Source of the DNA: Arcobacter sp. FWKO B
Lineage (GTDB): Bacteria > Campylobacterota > Campylobacteria > Campylobacterales > Arcobacteraceae
Direction: 5' to 3'
Assembly (NCBI RefSeq): GCF_014844135.1
Contig: NZ_CP041403.1
Coordinates: 930,001-994,000 of the forward strand
Length of the DNA stretch: 64,000 nt
Position 1 is the first letter of the stretch, and every line of letters begins with the position of its first letter. Shown in pieces: positions 35,050-44,190 of this stretch. The notes under the pieces were generated by a model. It was not told the DNA's origin. It saw only the letters and a list, made by a program, of their open reading frames with translations, and did no database searches. A program made the position numbers and the translations under genes.

Positions 35050-36000
35050 ATGCAAGAAAAAATAAACAAACTAAAAGAAGAACTATCAAAGGTGATTATT
35101 GGTCATTCAAATATGATAGATGGCGTTTTAATGGGACTTTTTAGTAATGGACACATCATACTAGAAAGTGTCCCAGGTCTTGCAAAAACTACTATGATTA
35201 AAACCCTTGCAAATGCCCTTGATTTAAACTTCAAAAGAGTTCAATTTACCCCAGACTTACTCCCATCAGACATCATTGGTGCTGAAATATATGATCAAAA
35301 ATCTAGTGAATTTAAGATAAAAAAAGGTCCTGTATTTACAAACTTACTACTAGCAGATGAGATAAATAGAGCCCCAGCAAAGGTTCAATCAGCTCTTTTG
35401 GAAGTTATGCAAGAAAAGCAAGTCACCATAAGTGGACAAAGTTTTTCTATAAGTGAACCTTTTTTAGTTCTTGCAACTCAAAATCCTCTTGATCAAATAG
35501 GTGCATATGAACTTCCACAAGCCCAACTTGATAGATTTATGTTAAAAATATTACTTGATTACAACACAATTGAAGAAGAGCTCCAAATAGCTAAAACATT
35601 TAGTGTAAAAAACCCTACTAAAATAGATAAAATTCTCAACACTGAAGACTTAGCAACCATAAAACAAGAAATAGAACAAGTTTATATTGATGATGAAGTA
35701 CAAAAATATATGATAAATCTTATATTTGCAACAAGGTATCCAAAAAACTACAAAGGACTTGAAGAAATTGAAAAGTATATTGAATATGGTGCTAGTCCAA
35801 GAGGAAGTATAGATCTTTTCAAAGCTTCAAAGGCGTATGCATATATAAATGGCAAAAACTTTGTAACACCAGATGATATCAAACTTATTTTTAAAGATGT
35901 ACTAAGACATAGAATAACACTTAGCTTTGATGCTATTTCAAATGATATAACAGCAGATTTTATACTAGAGCAAATATTATCAGAGGTTTTGGTTCCTTGA
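35050..36000 (+). CDS. MoxR-family AAA+ ATPase
   Basis: A 316-residue ATPase: Walker A ESVPGLAKTTM, Walker B LLLADEINRAPAKVQSALLE, and sensor 1 VLATQNPLDQIGAYELPQAQ. MoxR proteins act as chaperones that mature metalloenzymes or envelope complexes, normally with DUF58 and von Willebrand partners. It is first in a five-gene operon. There is no clear ribosome binding site before the ATG. Confidence 0.93.
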   Translation: MQEKINKLKEELSKVIIGHSNMIDGVLMGLFSNGHIILESVPGLAKTTMIKTLANALDLNFKRVQFTPDLLPSDIIGAEIYDQKSSEFKIKKGPVFTNLLLADEINRAPAKVQSALLEVMQEKQVTISGQSFSISEPFLVLATQNPLDQIGAYELPQAQLDRFMLKILLDYNTIEEELQIAKTFSVKNPTKIDKILNTEDLATIKQEIEQVYIDDEVQKYMINLIFATRYPKNYKGLEEIEKYIEYGASPRGSIDLFKASKAYAYINGKNFVTPDDIKLIFKDVLRHRITLSFDAISNDITADFILEQILSEVLVP

Positions 36001-36833
36001 GCGATAATCCTATCTTAAAATCATTTATAATAAAAGCTCATAAACTTGCTATTAGTCACACATTTGGTATACATACTTCAAAACTACTTGGAGATGGATA
36101 TGAATTTTGTGAAATTAGAGAATACCAAAGTGGAGATGATGCAAAAAAAATAGACTGGGTTCAAAGTACAAAAGCTTCAAAACCTATGGTAAAAGCTTTT
36201 CATAAATCACAAGATCAAAATATTGTTATAGTTGCACTAATGAATGGCTCATTGTGGTTTGGTACAGATGAGTTTAAAAATGAACTTTTAACTCAACTTG
36301 CTATCAACTTATCCACAATAGCTTTGTACAATAATGATAGCTTTAGCCTATACATAGCAAATGATAAAATTGAACAAATTACCAAACAAACAAAAGAAAG
36401 AAAATCTATTTTTTCATTAGCTAAAAAACTTTATTTGTACAATTGTTTGAATAAATCCCTAAATTATAACTACATTATCAATACCATTGCAAAGATTATA
36501 AAACAAAAATCAGTCATTATACTACTTGGAGATTTTTTGAATATAAATGATTTAAACCTTTCTCCTTTAAATAGACATGATATTAAAGTAGGTATCATAA
36601 GGGATAAATTTGAAGAAAATCCATTGTTTAATGGTAATCTTAGCCTATTAGATAACACATCAAATAATTATATTCATGCTCATATTTCTAAAATACAAAC
36701 TAATAATTACGCAAACAATATCTATAAAAATGATCAATTATTATATAAACAATTAAATAAATTTGGTATTTCTTGGGCAAAATTTTATACGAATGAAGAT
36801 ACTATAAAACCATTAAAAGAGCTTTTAAAATGA
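35997..36833 (+). CDS. DUF58-domain protein
   Basis: A 278-residue protein of the DUF58 family, seen from the GDGYEFCEIREYQSGDDAKKI and DWVQSTKASKPMVKAF blocks. The DUF58 segment is usually a von Willebrand-like fold. It starts with TTG, overlapping the MoxR stop by four bases (TTGA), so translation is probably coupled. Partner of MoxR by strong genome-context convention; the molecular role is unknown. Confidence 0.88.
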   Translation: MSDNPILKSFIIKAHKLAISHTFGIHTSKLLGDGYEFCEIREYQSGDDAKKIDWVQSTKASKPMVKAFHKSQDQNIVIVALMNGSLWFGTDEFKNELLTQLAINLSTIALYNNDSFSLYIANDKIEQITKQTKERKSIFSLAKKLYLYNCLNKSLNYNYIINTIAKIIKQKSVIILLGDFLNINDLNLSPLNRHDIKVGIIRDKFEENPLFNGNLSLLDNTSNNYIHAHISKIQTNNYANNIYKNDQLLYKQLNKFGISWAKFYTNEDTIKPLKELLK

Positions 36834-37138
36834 ATTATATTATCTTTGGTGGATTTTTGTTTTTAACTATTTTATTGCTACTTATTTTGAAACTCTCTAA
36901 AAAAGATAAAAAATCAGATATTATAACTCAACTAAAATCACTTGATTTCAAAGATGGTAAAACAAGTGCATATGCCTTTACAAAACTTGGGAGAAAACTT
37001 GAACTTGGAGAACGAGAACAAAGACTTTTTGATGAGGCTTTTGAGATGCTAAAAGAGTATAAATATAAACCTCAATCAAAACCAATTGATACTTTAACTA
37101 TTGCTAAAATTGAAATCTTTATACAAAGTGTTGAATAA
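36830..37138 (+). CDS. Small membrane protein of the MoxR cluster
   Basis: A 102-residue protein with one N-terminal membrane helix (about 3-22) followed by a basic cytoplasmic part containing KTSAYAFTKLGRKLELGE. Its place after DUF58 matches the DUF4381-type small membrane protein found in MoxR-Bat operons. It overlaps both neighbours by a few bases (ATGA before, one shared base after). Confidence 0.7.
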   Translation: MNYIIFGGFLFLTILLLLILKLSKKDKKSDIITQLKSLDFKDGKTSAYAFTKLGRKLELGEREQRLFDEAFEMLKEYKYKPQSKPIDTLTIAKIEIFIQSVE

Positions 37139-37425
37139 TGGAAAACTTCTATTTTATACCAATATTGGCTATTTTTATAATCTGTGAAAAGTTTTGTAAA
37201 CCAGTCACAAAAGGATATTTCTTTTCAAATATTGACTATTTTGAACTCCAAAAATCAAAACAAAACTATGCTATTTATATCCTTAAAATTGTTTTTATAG
37301 TATTTTTATCTTTAAGTTTTTCAATTTCATCAAATATTGCTTTTATATCAATGTTTTTTGCACTTATGTCACTTATACTCATTATATTCTTACAAAATTT
37401 TAATTTTGACAAAAAAGAGAATTAA
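37138..37425 (+). CDS. Membrane protein resembling a BatA N-terminus without the vWA domain
   Basis: A 95-residue membrane protein with three likely helices (about 5-17, 47-65 and 68-86). The first helix, a short amphipathic loop and a second hydrophobic helix correspond to the start of BatA-type proteins, but the von Willebrand A domain that should follow is missing. No frameshift remnant is seen downstream. It shares one base with both neighbours. Confidence 0.55.
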   Translation: MENFYFIPILAIFIICEKFCKPVTKGYFFSNIDYFELQKSKQNYAIYILKIVFIVFLSLSFSISSNIAFISMFFALMSLILIIFLQNFNFDKKEN

Positions 37426-37745
37426 TGCAAATAGTTTTTCAATACCCAAATGTTTTTTTACTTATTTTAGCCCCTTTGATTATCCTTGGTTTTTTGATAA
37501 TCACAAATAAAAGTGGACTTGAGGAGTATTTTTCCAAAAGAGCCCTAAAAAAACTTCAAAGTAAAAGTGGACTTAGCCAAAGACAACGAAATTTATTTCT
37601 TTTTTTTGCACTTATTTTTCTTACTATAGCACTTTCAAAACCAATTTTAATATACAATGAAAATAGCTATAATTTATATAAAGTTTTTTTGCTAGGGTGT
37701 ACATTATTGTCAGTTTTTGGTTTTTATTCTATTTTTAAAAAATAA
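37425..37745 (+). CDS. Membrane protein resembling a BatB N-terminus without the vWA domain
   Basis: A 106-residue membrane protein with helices at about 10-26, 58-75 and 86-102. Between them, SKRALKKLQSKSGLSQRQRN is the basic amphipathic stretch typical of BatA/BatB. The usual metal-binding vWA domain between the second and last helix is absent. It ends the MoxR operon. Confidence 0.55.
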   Translation: MQIVFQYPNVFLLILAPLIILGFLIITNKSGLEEYFSKRALKKLQSKSGLSQRQRNLFLFFALIFLTIALSKPILIYNENSYNLYKVFLLGCTLLSVFGFYSIFKK

Positions 37746-37816
37746 GATTTAATACATCTACTTAACAAATATTTAACAATCTTTAGTCATAATTATAAAA
37801 AACATAAGGGGTTGTT

Positions 37817-38026
37817 ATGAGCAAATTGAATAATGAGCCATCTTTAGACAAAATTGATGACTACAACAATAAAGAATCAAAAGAGAAAAACAAAACTATC
37901 AAACTTGTGGTTCTTGGTATTTTGATTGTTGGTGCAATATATGCTGGAGCTAAATACTATTTTAGTGATGTTAGTGACTATATAGGTACTTCTGAAAATC
38001 CAGGTATAGATACAACTAAGAGATAG
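37817..38026 (+). CDS. Small single-helix membrane protein
   Basis: A 69-residue protein with a charged N-terminus, one membrane helix (about 29-47) and a short polar tail. GGGG lies six bases before the ATG. Unknown function; no family recognised. It is followed by a terminator hairpin. Confidence 0.7.
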   Translation: MSKLNNEPSLDKIDDYNNKESKEKNKTIKLVVLGILIVGAIYAGAKYYFSDVSDYIGTSENPGIDTTKR

Positions 38027-38031
38027 TGTAG

Positions 38032-38051
38032 AGTAAGGCTTTTGCCTTACT
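38032..38051 (+). terminator. Terminator between the small membrane gene and the helicase gene
   Basis: Eight-base stem AGTAAGGC/GCCTTACT around TTTT, followed by TTTAC on the plus strand. It sits between two convergent genes. Confidence 0.65.
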
Positions 38052-38052
38052 T

Positions 38053-40092
38053 TTACTTCACTAGTCCAGCTTCTTTTAAAAATATGCTTGGTACAAAATC
38101 TTGTTTTTTGATTTTGTCATATTTTGCATAGCTAAGATAGAGTATATCTCTAGCTCTTGTAACAGCCACATAAAAAAGTCGCCTTTCCTCATCAAGACTT
38201 CCACCTTTACTCATAAGCTTTCTATTTGGAAATCTTCCATCAGCAAGGTCTATTATATAAACTTCTTTAAATTCAAGCCCTTTACTAGCATGAATACTAA
38301 GAAGATGTACTCCATCACCTTGGCTCATCTCATTTCCACCAAGTACCATTGAATTAATAAACTTTGTAGTACTTGTATAGTGATTTGCTAGATTTTTAAG
38401 AAGCACTACTTTTCTATCTATTCTTGATATTGATTCAAGCTTTTGAGACTCATCAATAGTGCCATCTTTTAGTGTAGCTCTTTTTTTTGCTAATTGGTCC
38501 TTTACAGAGTTAAAAAGCTCACTCTTAAAAATATGCTCAATTTGACTAGATGGTAGTTTTACCCTTTTTAAATCTTTCATAAGTTTGTAAAAACTATATA
38601 CATAACTAGCACCATCTGCTGTTAGTTTTGGATGTTTTAAAATAGGATTCGACAAAAATCCCTCTTCAAAGTCAAGATGTTTAAATCTTCCTATACTACC
38701 AAGCTCAAAAAAATCATCAAAAAGCCCAAGCTGAATATTTTTTATTTGTTCTGTATTAAAAGGGTTTTTTATACTCTCATCTGGATAAAAAAGCCCTTTA
38801 TGAATATCGCCATTACCTAGTTTTAATAAAGCTTCAAATATCTCTTTTGATATGGTTTTACCTATCCCTTTGCCATATTCAAGGGTATGAATAAATGCCA
38901 TCATATCATTTGGATTTAAAAGCAAAAATACAATATCAAGTATTATTTTTACCTCTTTTGCATCAAAAAAACTATTTCCCCCTTTTCTTCTAGAAGCAAT
39001 ACCTTGTTCTCTTAAATGGGCTTCTATTCCATCAGCCGTTGAGTTGTTTCTAAAGATTATTGCTATTTCATTATGAGGGGTTGTAGATTTTTTTATATTT
39101 GTTGCTATATATTCATATTGACCAAAAAGCTCATCAAATACAAGCAATTTTGGTAAGAAAAACCCCTCTTTTCTTACAACTTCAAGGGATTTTTCATATA
39201 CCCTTTCATTATTTTGTATAACCTTATTAGCTAGTTCTAGTATTGGTCTAGTTGAGCGATAGTTTTTTGTAAGTGTAAAAACTTTAGAACCAATATATTT
39301 TTGTGTAAATGTACTAATAATAGAGATATCAGCCCCATTAAATGCATAAATTGATTGATCATAATCCCCAACACAAAAAAGAGACTTTGGCTTAAATGCA
39401 TCAAGAATCTTCCCTTGCAATGGATTTGTATCTTGGTATTCATCTACAAGTATTTCATCAAAATCAAATATATCTGTCCTATTTGGATCATTTAAAACTT
39501 TTAACATTAAAGTTAATAAATCATCAAAGCTAACATATCCATACTTCTCTTTTAGTTCATCAAATTCTAAAATTACATCTTCATATATCAAAGAATAAAT
39601 ATCATGGTCACTATTTTTTTGGCTTATCCACTCTTTAAATGTTTGGTCATGATTACTATTTAGATAAAGTGAATATATATCATATAAGTAGCTTCCATCA
39701 TATGGACTTGTACTATTTCTATCCATAAATACTCTTTTTTCGTACACACTTTTAAACAAAGTTTTTAGTTCATTTGGTTGTTTTAGGGTGATTTCTTTGC
39801 CAAATTCTTTGAGAAGCTTGTAACTTACAGAGTGAAATGTTCCAGCAAATATCTCTTTTGCAATATTTTGTCCAAAAAACTTTGCAACCCTACTTACCAT
39901 TTCACTTGCAGCTTTATTTGTAAAAGTAAGAAGTAATATTTTTTTTGGATTTACTCCACTATTTATCAAATTTGCTATACGACCAACTATAGTTGATGTC
40001 TTACCAGTTCCTGCACTTGCAATAATAAGATTATGTCCACTTGAACAACTTGCAGCTGAGAGTTGTTCAATATTTAGGTTATTTAACGGCAT
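38053..40092 (-). CDS. UvrD/Rep/PcrA-type superfamily 1 DNA helicase
   Basis: A 679-residue 3'-5' helicase. Motifs in order: Q-motif LNIEQLSAA, Walker A ASAGTGKTST, Ia LLLTFTNKAASEM, II DEYQDTNPLQ, III VGDYDQSIYAFNGA, IV NYRSTRPIL, V HLLSIHASKGLEFKEVYI, VI VAVTRARDILYLS. It is likely involved in excision repair or replication restart. The start overlaps the end of the permease gene upstream by 14 bases. Confidence 0.93.
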   Translation of the reverse strand: MPLNNLNIEQLSAASCSSGHNLIIASAGTGKTSTIVGRIANLINSGVNPKKILLLTFTNKAASEMVSRVAKFFGQNIAKEIFAGTFHSVSYKLLKEFGKEITLKQPNELKTLFKSVYEKRVFMDRNSTSPYDGSYLYDIYSLYLNSNHDQTFKEWISQKNSDHDIYSLIYEDVILEFDELKEKYGYVSFDDLLTLMLKVLNDPNRTDIFDFDEILVDEYQDTNPLQGKILDAFKPKSLFCVGDYDQSIYAFNGADISIISTFTQKYIGSKVFTLTKNYRSTRPILELANKVIQNNERVYEKSLEVVRKEGFFLPKLLVFDELFGQYEYIATNIKKSTTPHNEIAIIFRNNSTADGIEAHLREQGIASRRKGGNSFFDAKEVKIILDIVFLLLNPNDMMAFIHTLEYGKGIGKTISKEIFEALLKLGNGDIHKGLFYPDESIKNPFNTEQIKNIQLGLFDDFFELGSIGRFKHLDFEEGFLSNPILKHPKLTADGASYVYSFYKLMKDLKRVKLPSSQIEHIFKSELFNSVKDQLAKKRATLKDGTIDESQKLESISRIDRKVVLLKNLANHYTSTTKFINSMVLGGNEMSQGDGVHLLSIHASKGLEFKEVYIIDLADGRFPNRKLMSKGGSLDEERRLFYVAVTRARDILYLSYAKYDKIKKQDFVPSIFLKEAGLVK

Positions 40093-40879
40093 AAAAAACT
40101 TTGACTACAACAAGAGCTAATATAGCAACCATAATAATACTAGCTCCACTACTCAAATCATAAAAGTATGAAACTATCAAACCAACTATTGTAAACATAA
40201 TCGCAAGTATTGTACTTAGAATCATCATATGTGATAATCTATTTACAAAATTTTCTGCAATATACGTAGGAATTGTTAAAAGTGCAATTACTAGTATAAG
40301 CCCAACTACCCTAATTGCTGCTACAACTGTTAAAGTAGCTAAAAGCAACATTAGCGTATAAAATACTTTTACACTAATCCCTCTTAGTGTAGCAAATTCG
40401 CTATCATATGAAACTGCAAGTAACTCTTTATAAAAAAGAAATACAACAAAAAGTATTAATATATCAACACCAAGAATAAATAAGATATCCTCACTACTAA
40501 CAGCTAATATAGAGCCAAAAAGATAACTCATCAAATCAACATTATATCCAGATGTCATATCCACAAGCATAATCCCAAGTGCCATTCCACCAGCCCAAAT
40601 TACCCCTATAAGGGCATCCACTCTTTGGCGTTGTTTAATAGTTAAAAAAGCAATAATACCTGCACATATAAGAGCAAATATAGAAGTACTTAAAAGTATA
40701 GGTAAACCAAAAAATATAGCAATACCTATACCTCCATAACTACTATGTGCTATACCTCCAGCTAAAAATGTCATTTTATTTACAACAACTAAAGTTCCAA
40801 CAACTCCAACAGCAATAGCTATTAAAAGTCCAGCAAGAAGTGCATTTTGCATAAATGTAAATTCTAACATCTCAACCAT
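40079..40879 (-). CDS. Metal ABC transporter permease, ZnuB type
   Basis: A membrane protein of about 266 residues with seven to nine helices, matching the ABC-3 permease family (ALLAGLLIAIAVGVVGTLVVV near the N-terminus, FLAGGIAHSSYGGIGIAI, and a later LIVALLTIPTY-like segment). It probably imports zinc or manganese together with the adjacent ATPase. The start at 40879 overlaps the ATPase stop by eight bases. No binding protein is encoded nearby. Confidence 0.85.
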   Translation of the reverse strand: MVEMLEFTFMQNALLAGLLIAIAVGVVGTLVVVNKMTFLAGGIAHSSYGGIGIAIFFGLPILLSTSIFALICAGIIAFLTIKQRQRVDALIGVIWAGGMALGIMLVDMTSGYNVDLMSYLFGSILAVSSEDILFILGVDILILFVVFLFYKELLAVSYDSEFATLRGISVKVFYTLMLLLATLTVVAAIRVVGLILVIALLTIPTYIAENFVNRLSHMMILSTILAIMFTIVGLIVSYFYDLSSGASIIMVAILALVVVKVFYAVK

Positions 40880-41612
40880 GACTACACCCACAAGTTTGTT
40901 TACTTCCCAAAGCAAATAAAAGTTCTACTTCACATAAATGACCATTTTTAATAATCTCTAAATTTTTTGAAATATCAGATAAATTATGATAAACAAGAGA
41001 TTTATTAATATATGCTACATTTTTTGCATATCCAAGTGATACTGATATATCATGGGATATCACAACAATAGCTATTGTTTTATTGAGCTCTTTTAAAAGT
41101 TCATAAACTTCATTTTGCCCTTTTACATCTATATTGGCTGTTGGCTCATCAAGCAATATAACTTTAGGTGTTTGGACAAGTGATCTTGCAATAAAAACCC
41201 TTTGCCTTTGCCCACCAGATAATTCACCTATTTTTTTATTTGCATATTCACCCATACCAACCAACTCAAGAGCACTTAAAGCTCCCTCTTTTTCCTCTTT
41301 TGAGTATCCAAATAAGCTGAACTTATGTGCATATCCCATCAAGACAACTTCAAGTGCAGTTATAGGAAAATCAAGATTTAGATTGGTGTTTTGAGGAACA
41401 TAGCCAATTTCATTGATTTGATATTTGTGTTTTATTGTGCCATTTTGAGGGGTTAATATTCCAAGTATCAGCCTAAATAGTGTTGATTTACCACCACCAT
41501 TTGGACCAATAATAGCTAAAAAATCATTATCTTTTATAGTAAGTGTAATATTTTCTAAAATTACTGTAGTATCATAGTTAAATGTTAGATTGTTTATCTC
41601 AATTATATTCAT
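40872..41612 (-). CDS. Metal ABC transporter ATPase, ZnuC type
   Basis: A 246-residue ATPase: Walker A GPNGGGKSTLF, Q-loop GYVPQNTNL, signature ELSGGQRQRVFIARSL, Walker B VILLDEPTANID, H-loop VVISHDISV. This is the pattern of zinc/manganese importers. A C-terminal tail GSKQTCGCSHG with Cys and His could bind metal. It is encoded just before the permease. Confidence 0.87.
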   Translation of the reverse strand: MNIIEINNLTFNYDTTVILENITLTIKDNDFLAIIGPNGGGKSTLFRLILGILTPQNGTIKHKYQINEIGYVPQNTNLNLDFPITALEVVLMGYAHKFSLFGYSKEEKEGALSALELVGMGEYANKKIGELSGGQRQRVFIARSLVQTPKVILLDEPTANIDVKGQNEVYELLKELNKTIAIVVISHDISVSLGYAKNVAYINKSLVYHNLSDISKNLEIIKNGHLCEVELLFALGSKQTCGCSHG

Positions 41613-41657
41613 TTCGGGATTATACTACTTTTTTGGTAATAAGAGTATAAATCCCAA

Positions 41658-42161
41658 CTATTTTTCAAATTCTCTTATCTCATAATTTAATGCTAATTTA
41701 GTAAAATCAATTGGATAAACAAACAAAGCTTTAAAAAGTGCAGATATTGATACCTTACCATCCTCAGCAAAATCAAATAACTTAAACTCAATAACATCAA
41801 AACTTTTATCATCTTTTGGCGTAATTGTAAAAGATAATGGTTTTAGGGCTTTTAACATATTTAGTGTAGCTTTATGTTTTTTATCATCAAGTCCAGTAAG
41901 CATATCTCCATCCATATCTACTTTTTCAATAGCATGAAATAAAATCGTGAGATTCTCTTTAAATATTGATTTATCCCAGTTTATCTTCCCTTTAGTATAA
42001 TGAAAAACACAACTTTGATTTAAAAGTGGATGTGTTTTAGAAGCTTTTATCTCTTCAATTAGTTGTAAAAAAAAGTTTTTACCCCCAAACTTCAAAGCAT
42101 ACTCAAGGATTTGTCTGTGTAAATTCTGTTTCGTCTCTAACGGTAATTTCTTAAAATTCAT
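41658..42161 (-). CDS. Conserved-looking protein of unknown function
   Basis: A 167-residue protein starting MNFKKLPLETKQNLHRQILE; the ATG at 42161 has CGGAG close upstream and is preferred to the earlier in-frame start. No signal peptide or membrane helix. Alternating helices and strands, with a fairly hydrophobic C-terminal end (VSISALFKALFVYPIDF). It lies between the metal transporter and the MEMO gene on the same strand. I do not recognise it. Confidence 0.7.
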   Translation of the reverse strand: MNFKKLPLETKQNLHRQILEYALKFGGKNFFLQLIEEIKASKTHPLLNQSCVFHYTKGKINWDKSIFKENLTILFHAIEKVDMDGDMLTGLDDKKHKATLNMLKALKPLSFTITPKDDKSFDVIEFKLFDFAEDGKVSISALFKALFVYPIDFTKLALNYEIREFEK

Positions 42162-42229
42162 ATTTCTCCGATAATTTTGCATTTATTTAAAGCAATTATA
42201 CCCAAAAACTTCAATTTATCATAATTTAT

Positions 42230-43027
42230 TTACCCAATCAAACAAGAAGTATATCCAACCACCCTATTATCATCTCCACTTGCATCAAAACTTGTTCTAT
42301 AATCTAATATTTTTGTCTTCCAATTATTTTCTATAGCACATTTTAAAACAGCTTTTACCCCTATCTTACCACAAGCTTCACATCCATTATCAAGTAAACT
42401 TAAATTCTTTTCTTCAATCGCTCTAAGACATATGCTATCAAGACTATTTGCTGTTTTTTGATCATAAAAGTGGCTTAAGTCTGTACTAATTACTACTATA
42501 TTATCACTATCAGATAAAATATCATTGATTATTTTGGATAAAATATCTGGATTTATTTTTCCATATACAATTTCTACAACTTTTACATTGCCAAAATAGT
42601 GCTTTATAAAAGGCATTTGCGTTTCAGTTGAGTGCTCTTCATGTAAAGATGGCTCAAAAGTAATATCATGATATTTATCTTTTAATTTATTACTATACTC
42701 CAAATCAATATCTAGCTCACCAAAAGGGGTCGAATAACTATCATACATTGCAATACTAAGACCTTCTAAATAGACTCTATGACTAGGACCAAATACAACT
42801 ATTCTTTTTGGATGAGCTAACATTGATACACATTTATATGCATAATTTGCACTAAATCCACTATATACATAGCCAGCATGTGGAGATATTATTACCTTTG
42901 GTTTAAAATCAACTTCAAAGGTCACATTTGCATCATCTAAGATTTTGTTAAAATGATTTATATATCTCAAAACCTCTTGAGCATCACTAGGGTAAAAAGA
43001 ACCATTATAATACATTTTTCTTATCAT
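42230..43027 (-). CDS. AmmeMemoRadiSam system protein B (MEMO family)
   Basis: A 265-residue MEMO-family protein: the start MIRKMYYNGSFYPSDAQE, metal-site-like SPHAGYVYSG, FGPSHRVYL, and EEHSTETQMPFIKHYF. MEMO proteins resemble class III extradiol dioxygenases. Start is ATG 43027, with AAGGAG upstream, overlapping the radical SAM stop by four bases (ATGA). The pair is typical of the three-gene AmmeMemoRadiSam system. The AMMECR1 protein A gene is not seen nearby. Confidence 0.9.
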   Translation of the reverse strand: MIRKMYYNGSFYPSDAQEVLRYINHFNKILDDANVTFEVDFKPKVIISPHAGYVYSGFSANYAYKCVSMLAHPKRIVVFGPSHRVYLEGLSIAMYDSYSTPFGELDIDLEYSNKLKDKYHDITFEPSLHEEHSTETQMPFIKHYFGNVKVVEIVYGKINPDILSKIINDILSDSDNIVVISTDLSHFYDQKTANSLDSICLRAIEEKNLSLLDNGCEACGKIGVKAVLKCAIENNWKTKILDYRTSFDASGDDNRVVGYTSCLIG

Positions 43028-44019
43028 TCCCACACTCCTTGTATTGGTGTTCCGCATTTTGGACATAACCCACTATTTGAAACTTTATCTATAAGGGTAC
43101 TAAAACCAACTCTTTGAAGCAAAACTTCTGAACAATTTGGACACTTTGTATTGGTTGAATCTATAATATTTCCCATATATACATAATTTAATCCAGCTTG
43201 TTTTCCAATATCATATGCTCTTATTAAAGTATCTTTAGGAGTTCTTTCAAGTTCAAGCTCTTTATAATCAGGATGAAAAGCTGATATATGCCAAGGTACA
43301 TCACAGCCAAGCTCATTAGCTATAAAAGTAGCTATTTGTGTAAGTTCTTTATCAGAGTCATTTTTAGTAGGTATTATTAGTGTTGTAACTTCAACCCAAA
43401 TGCCATTTTTTACAAATCTTTTCAGATTTTCAAGTATTATATCAAGATCACCAAATAAAACTTTTTTATAATACTCTTTATTAAAGCATTTCAAATCAAT
43501 ATTTGCAGCATCAATGATACCAATCATATCATCTATAACTTCTTTTGATTCAAAACCATTTGTAACAAATACATTTTTAAGTCCAAGTTTTTTTGCTTCA
43601 ATAGCACAATCTTTTGCATAAGGATAAAAAATAGTTGGTTCATTATAAGTATAAGAAATTGATTGACATCCATTTTCATATGCAAGTGTAGCCATTTCTT
43701 TTGGAGATATAAACCGTTCTTTATTGATTTTATGTGATTGTGATATATCCCAATTTTGACAAAAAGGACATCTGAAGTTACATCCAACTGTCCCAAATGA
43801 GAGTGATTTAGTTTGTGGTAAAAAATGAAAAAGTGGTTTTTTCTCTATAGGATCAATATTAATAGCTGCGACATATCCATATACATCACACACTATTTCA
43901 TCACCAATACTTCTATTTACTCCACAAATCCCACTTTGTCCTTTTGACAATGAACAATAATGACTACACAATAAGCATACTAACTTATTGCTGTTTTCTT
44001 TTTGTTTAAAATATCTCAT
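43024..44019 (-). CDS. AmmeMemoRadiSam radical SAM enzyme
   Basis: A 331-residue radical SAM protein with the [4Fe-4S] motif CNFRCPFC at about residue 76 and an N-terminal CLLCSHYC cluster; a further CPNC/CPKC pair near the C-terminus suggests an extra metal site. The family resembles pyruvate-formate-lyase activating enzymes, but the substrate is unknown. A TATAAT box ends only six bases before the ATG, so the transcript may have almost no leader. Confidence 0.9.
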   Translation of the reverse strand: MRYFKQKENSNKLVCLLCSHYCSLSKGQSGICGVNRSIGDEIVCDVYGYVAAINIDPIEKKPLFHFLPQTKSLSFGTVGCNFRCPFCQNWDISQSHKINKERFISPKEMATLAYENGCQSISYTYNEPTIFYPYAKDCAIEAKKLGLKNVFVTNGFESKEVIDDMIGIIDAANIDLKCFNKEYYKKVLFGDLDIILENLKRFVKNGIWVEVTTLIIPTKNDSDKELTQIATFIANELGCDVPWHISAFHPDYKELELERTPKDTLIRAYDIGKQAGLNYVYMGNIIDSTNTKCPNCSEVLLQRVGFSTLIDKVSNSGLCPKCGTPIQGVWE

Positions 44020-44025
44020 GCGATA

Positions 44026-44031
44026 ATTATA
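44026..44031 (-). promoter_or_regulatory. -10 box at the radical SAM gene
   Basis: TATAAT on the minus strand with its last base six bases before the ATG at 44019. No ribosome binding site is seen. Transcription would start at or next to the ATG. Confidence 0.45.
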
Positions 44032-44190
44032 ACATAAATTAGAAAGAAGTTGATAATTTAGTTGATAGCTGATGGTTAATAGTTAATAGTTAATAGTTGA
44101 TGGTAATTTTAGTGTATTAGTAAGGAAGTATGTAAGAATTGATGTATAAATTTGATAATTAGGTAAAAAAAAGGCAATAAAAAACTCAAC

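Noticed and set aside
41658-42161. AMMECR1 (system protein A) next to the MEMO gene
   Set aside because: The 167-residue product does not show the AMMECR1 pattern, so it is left as unknown.
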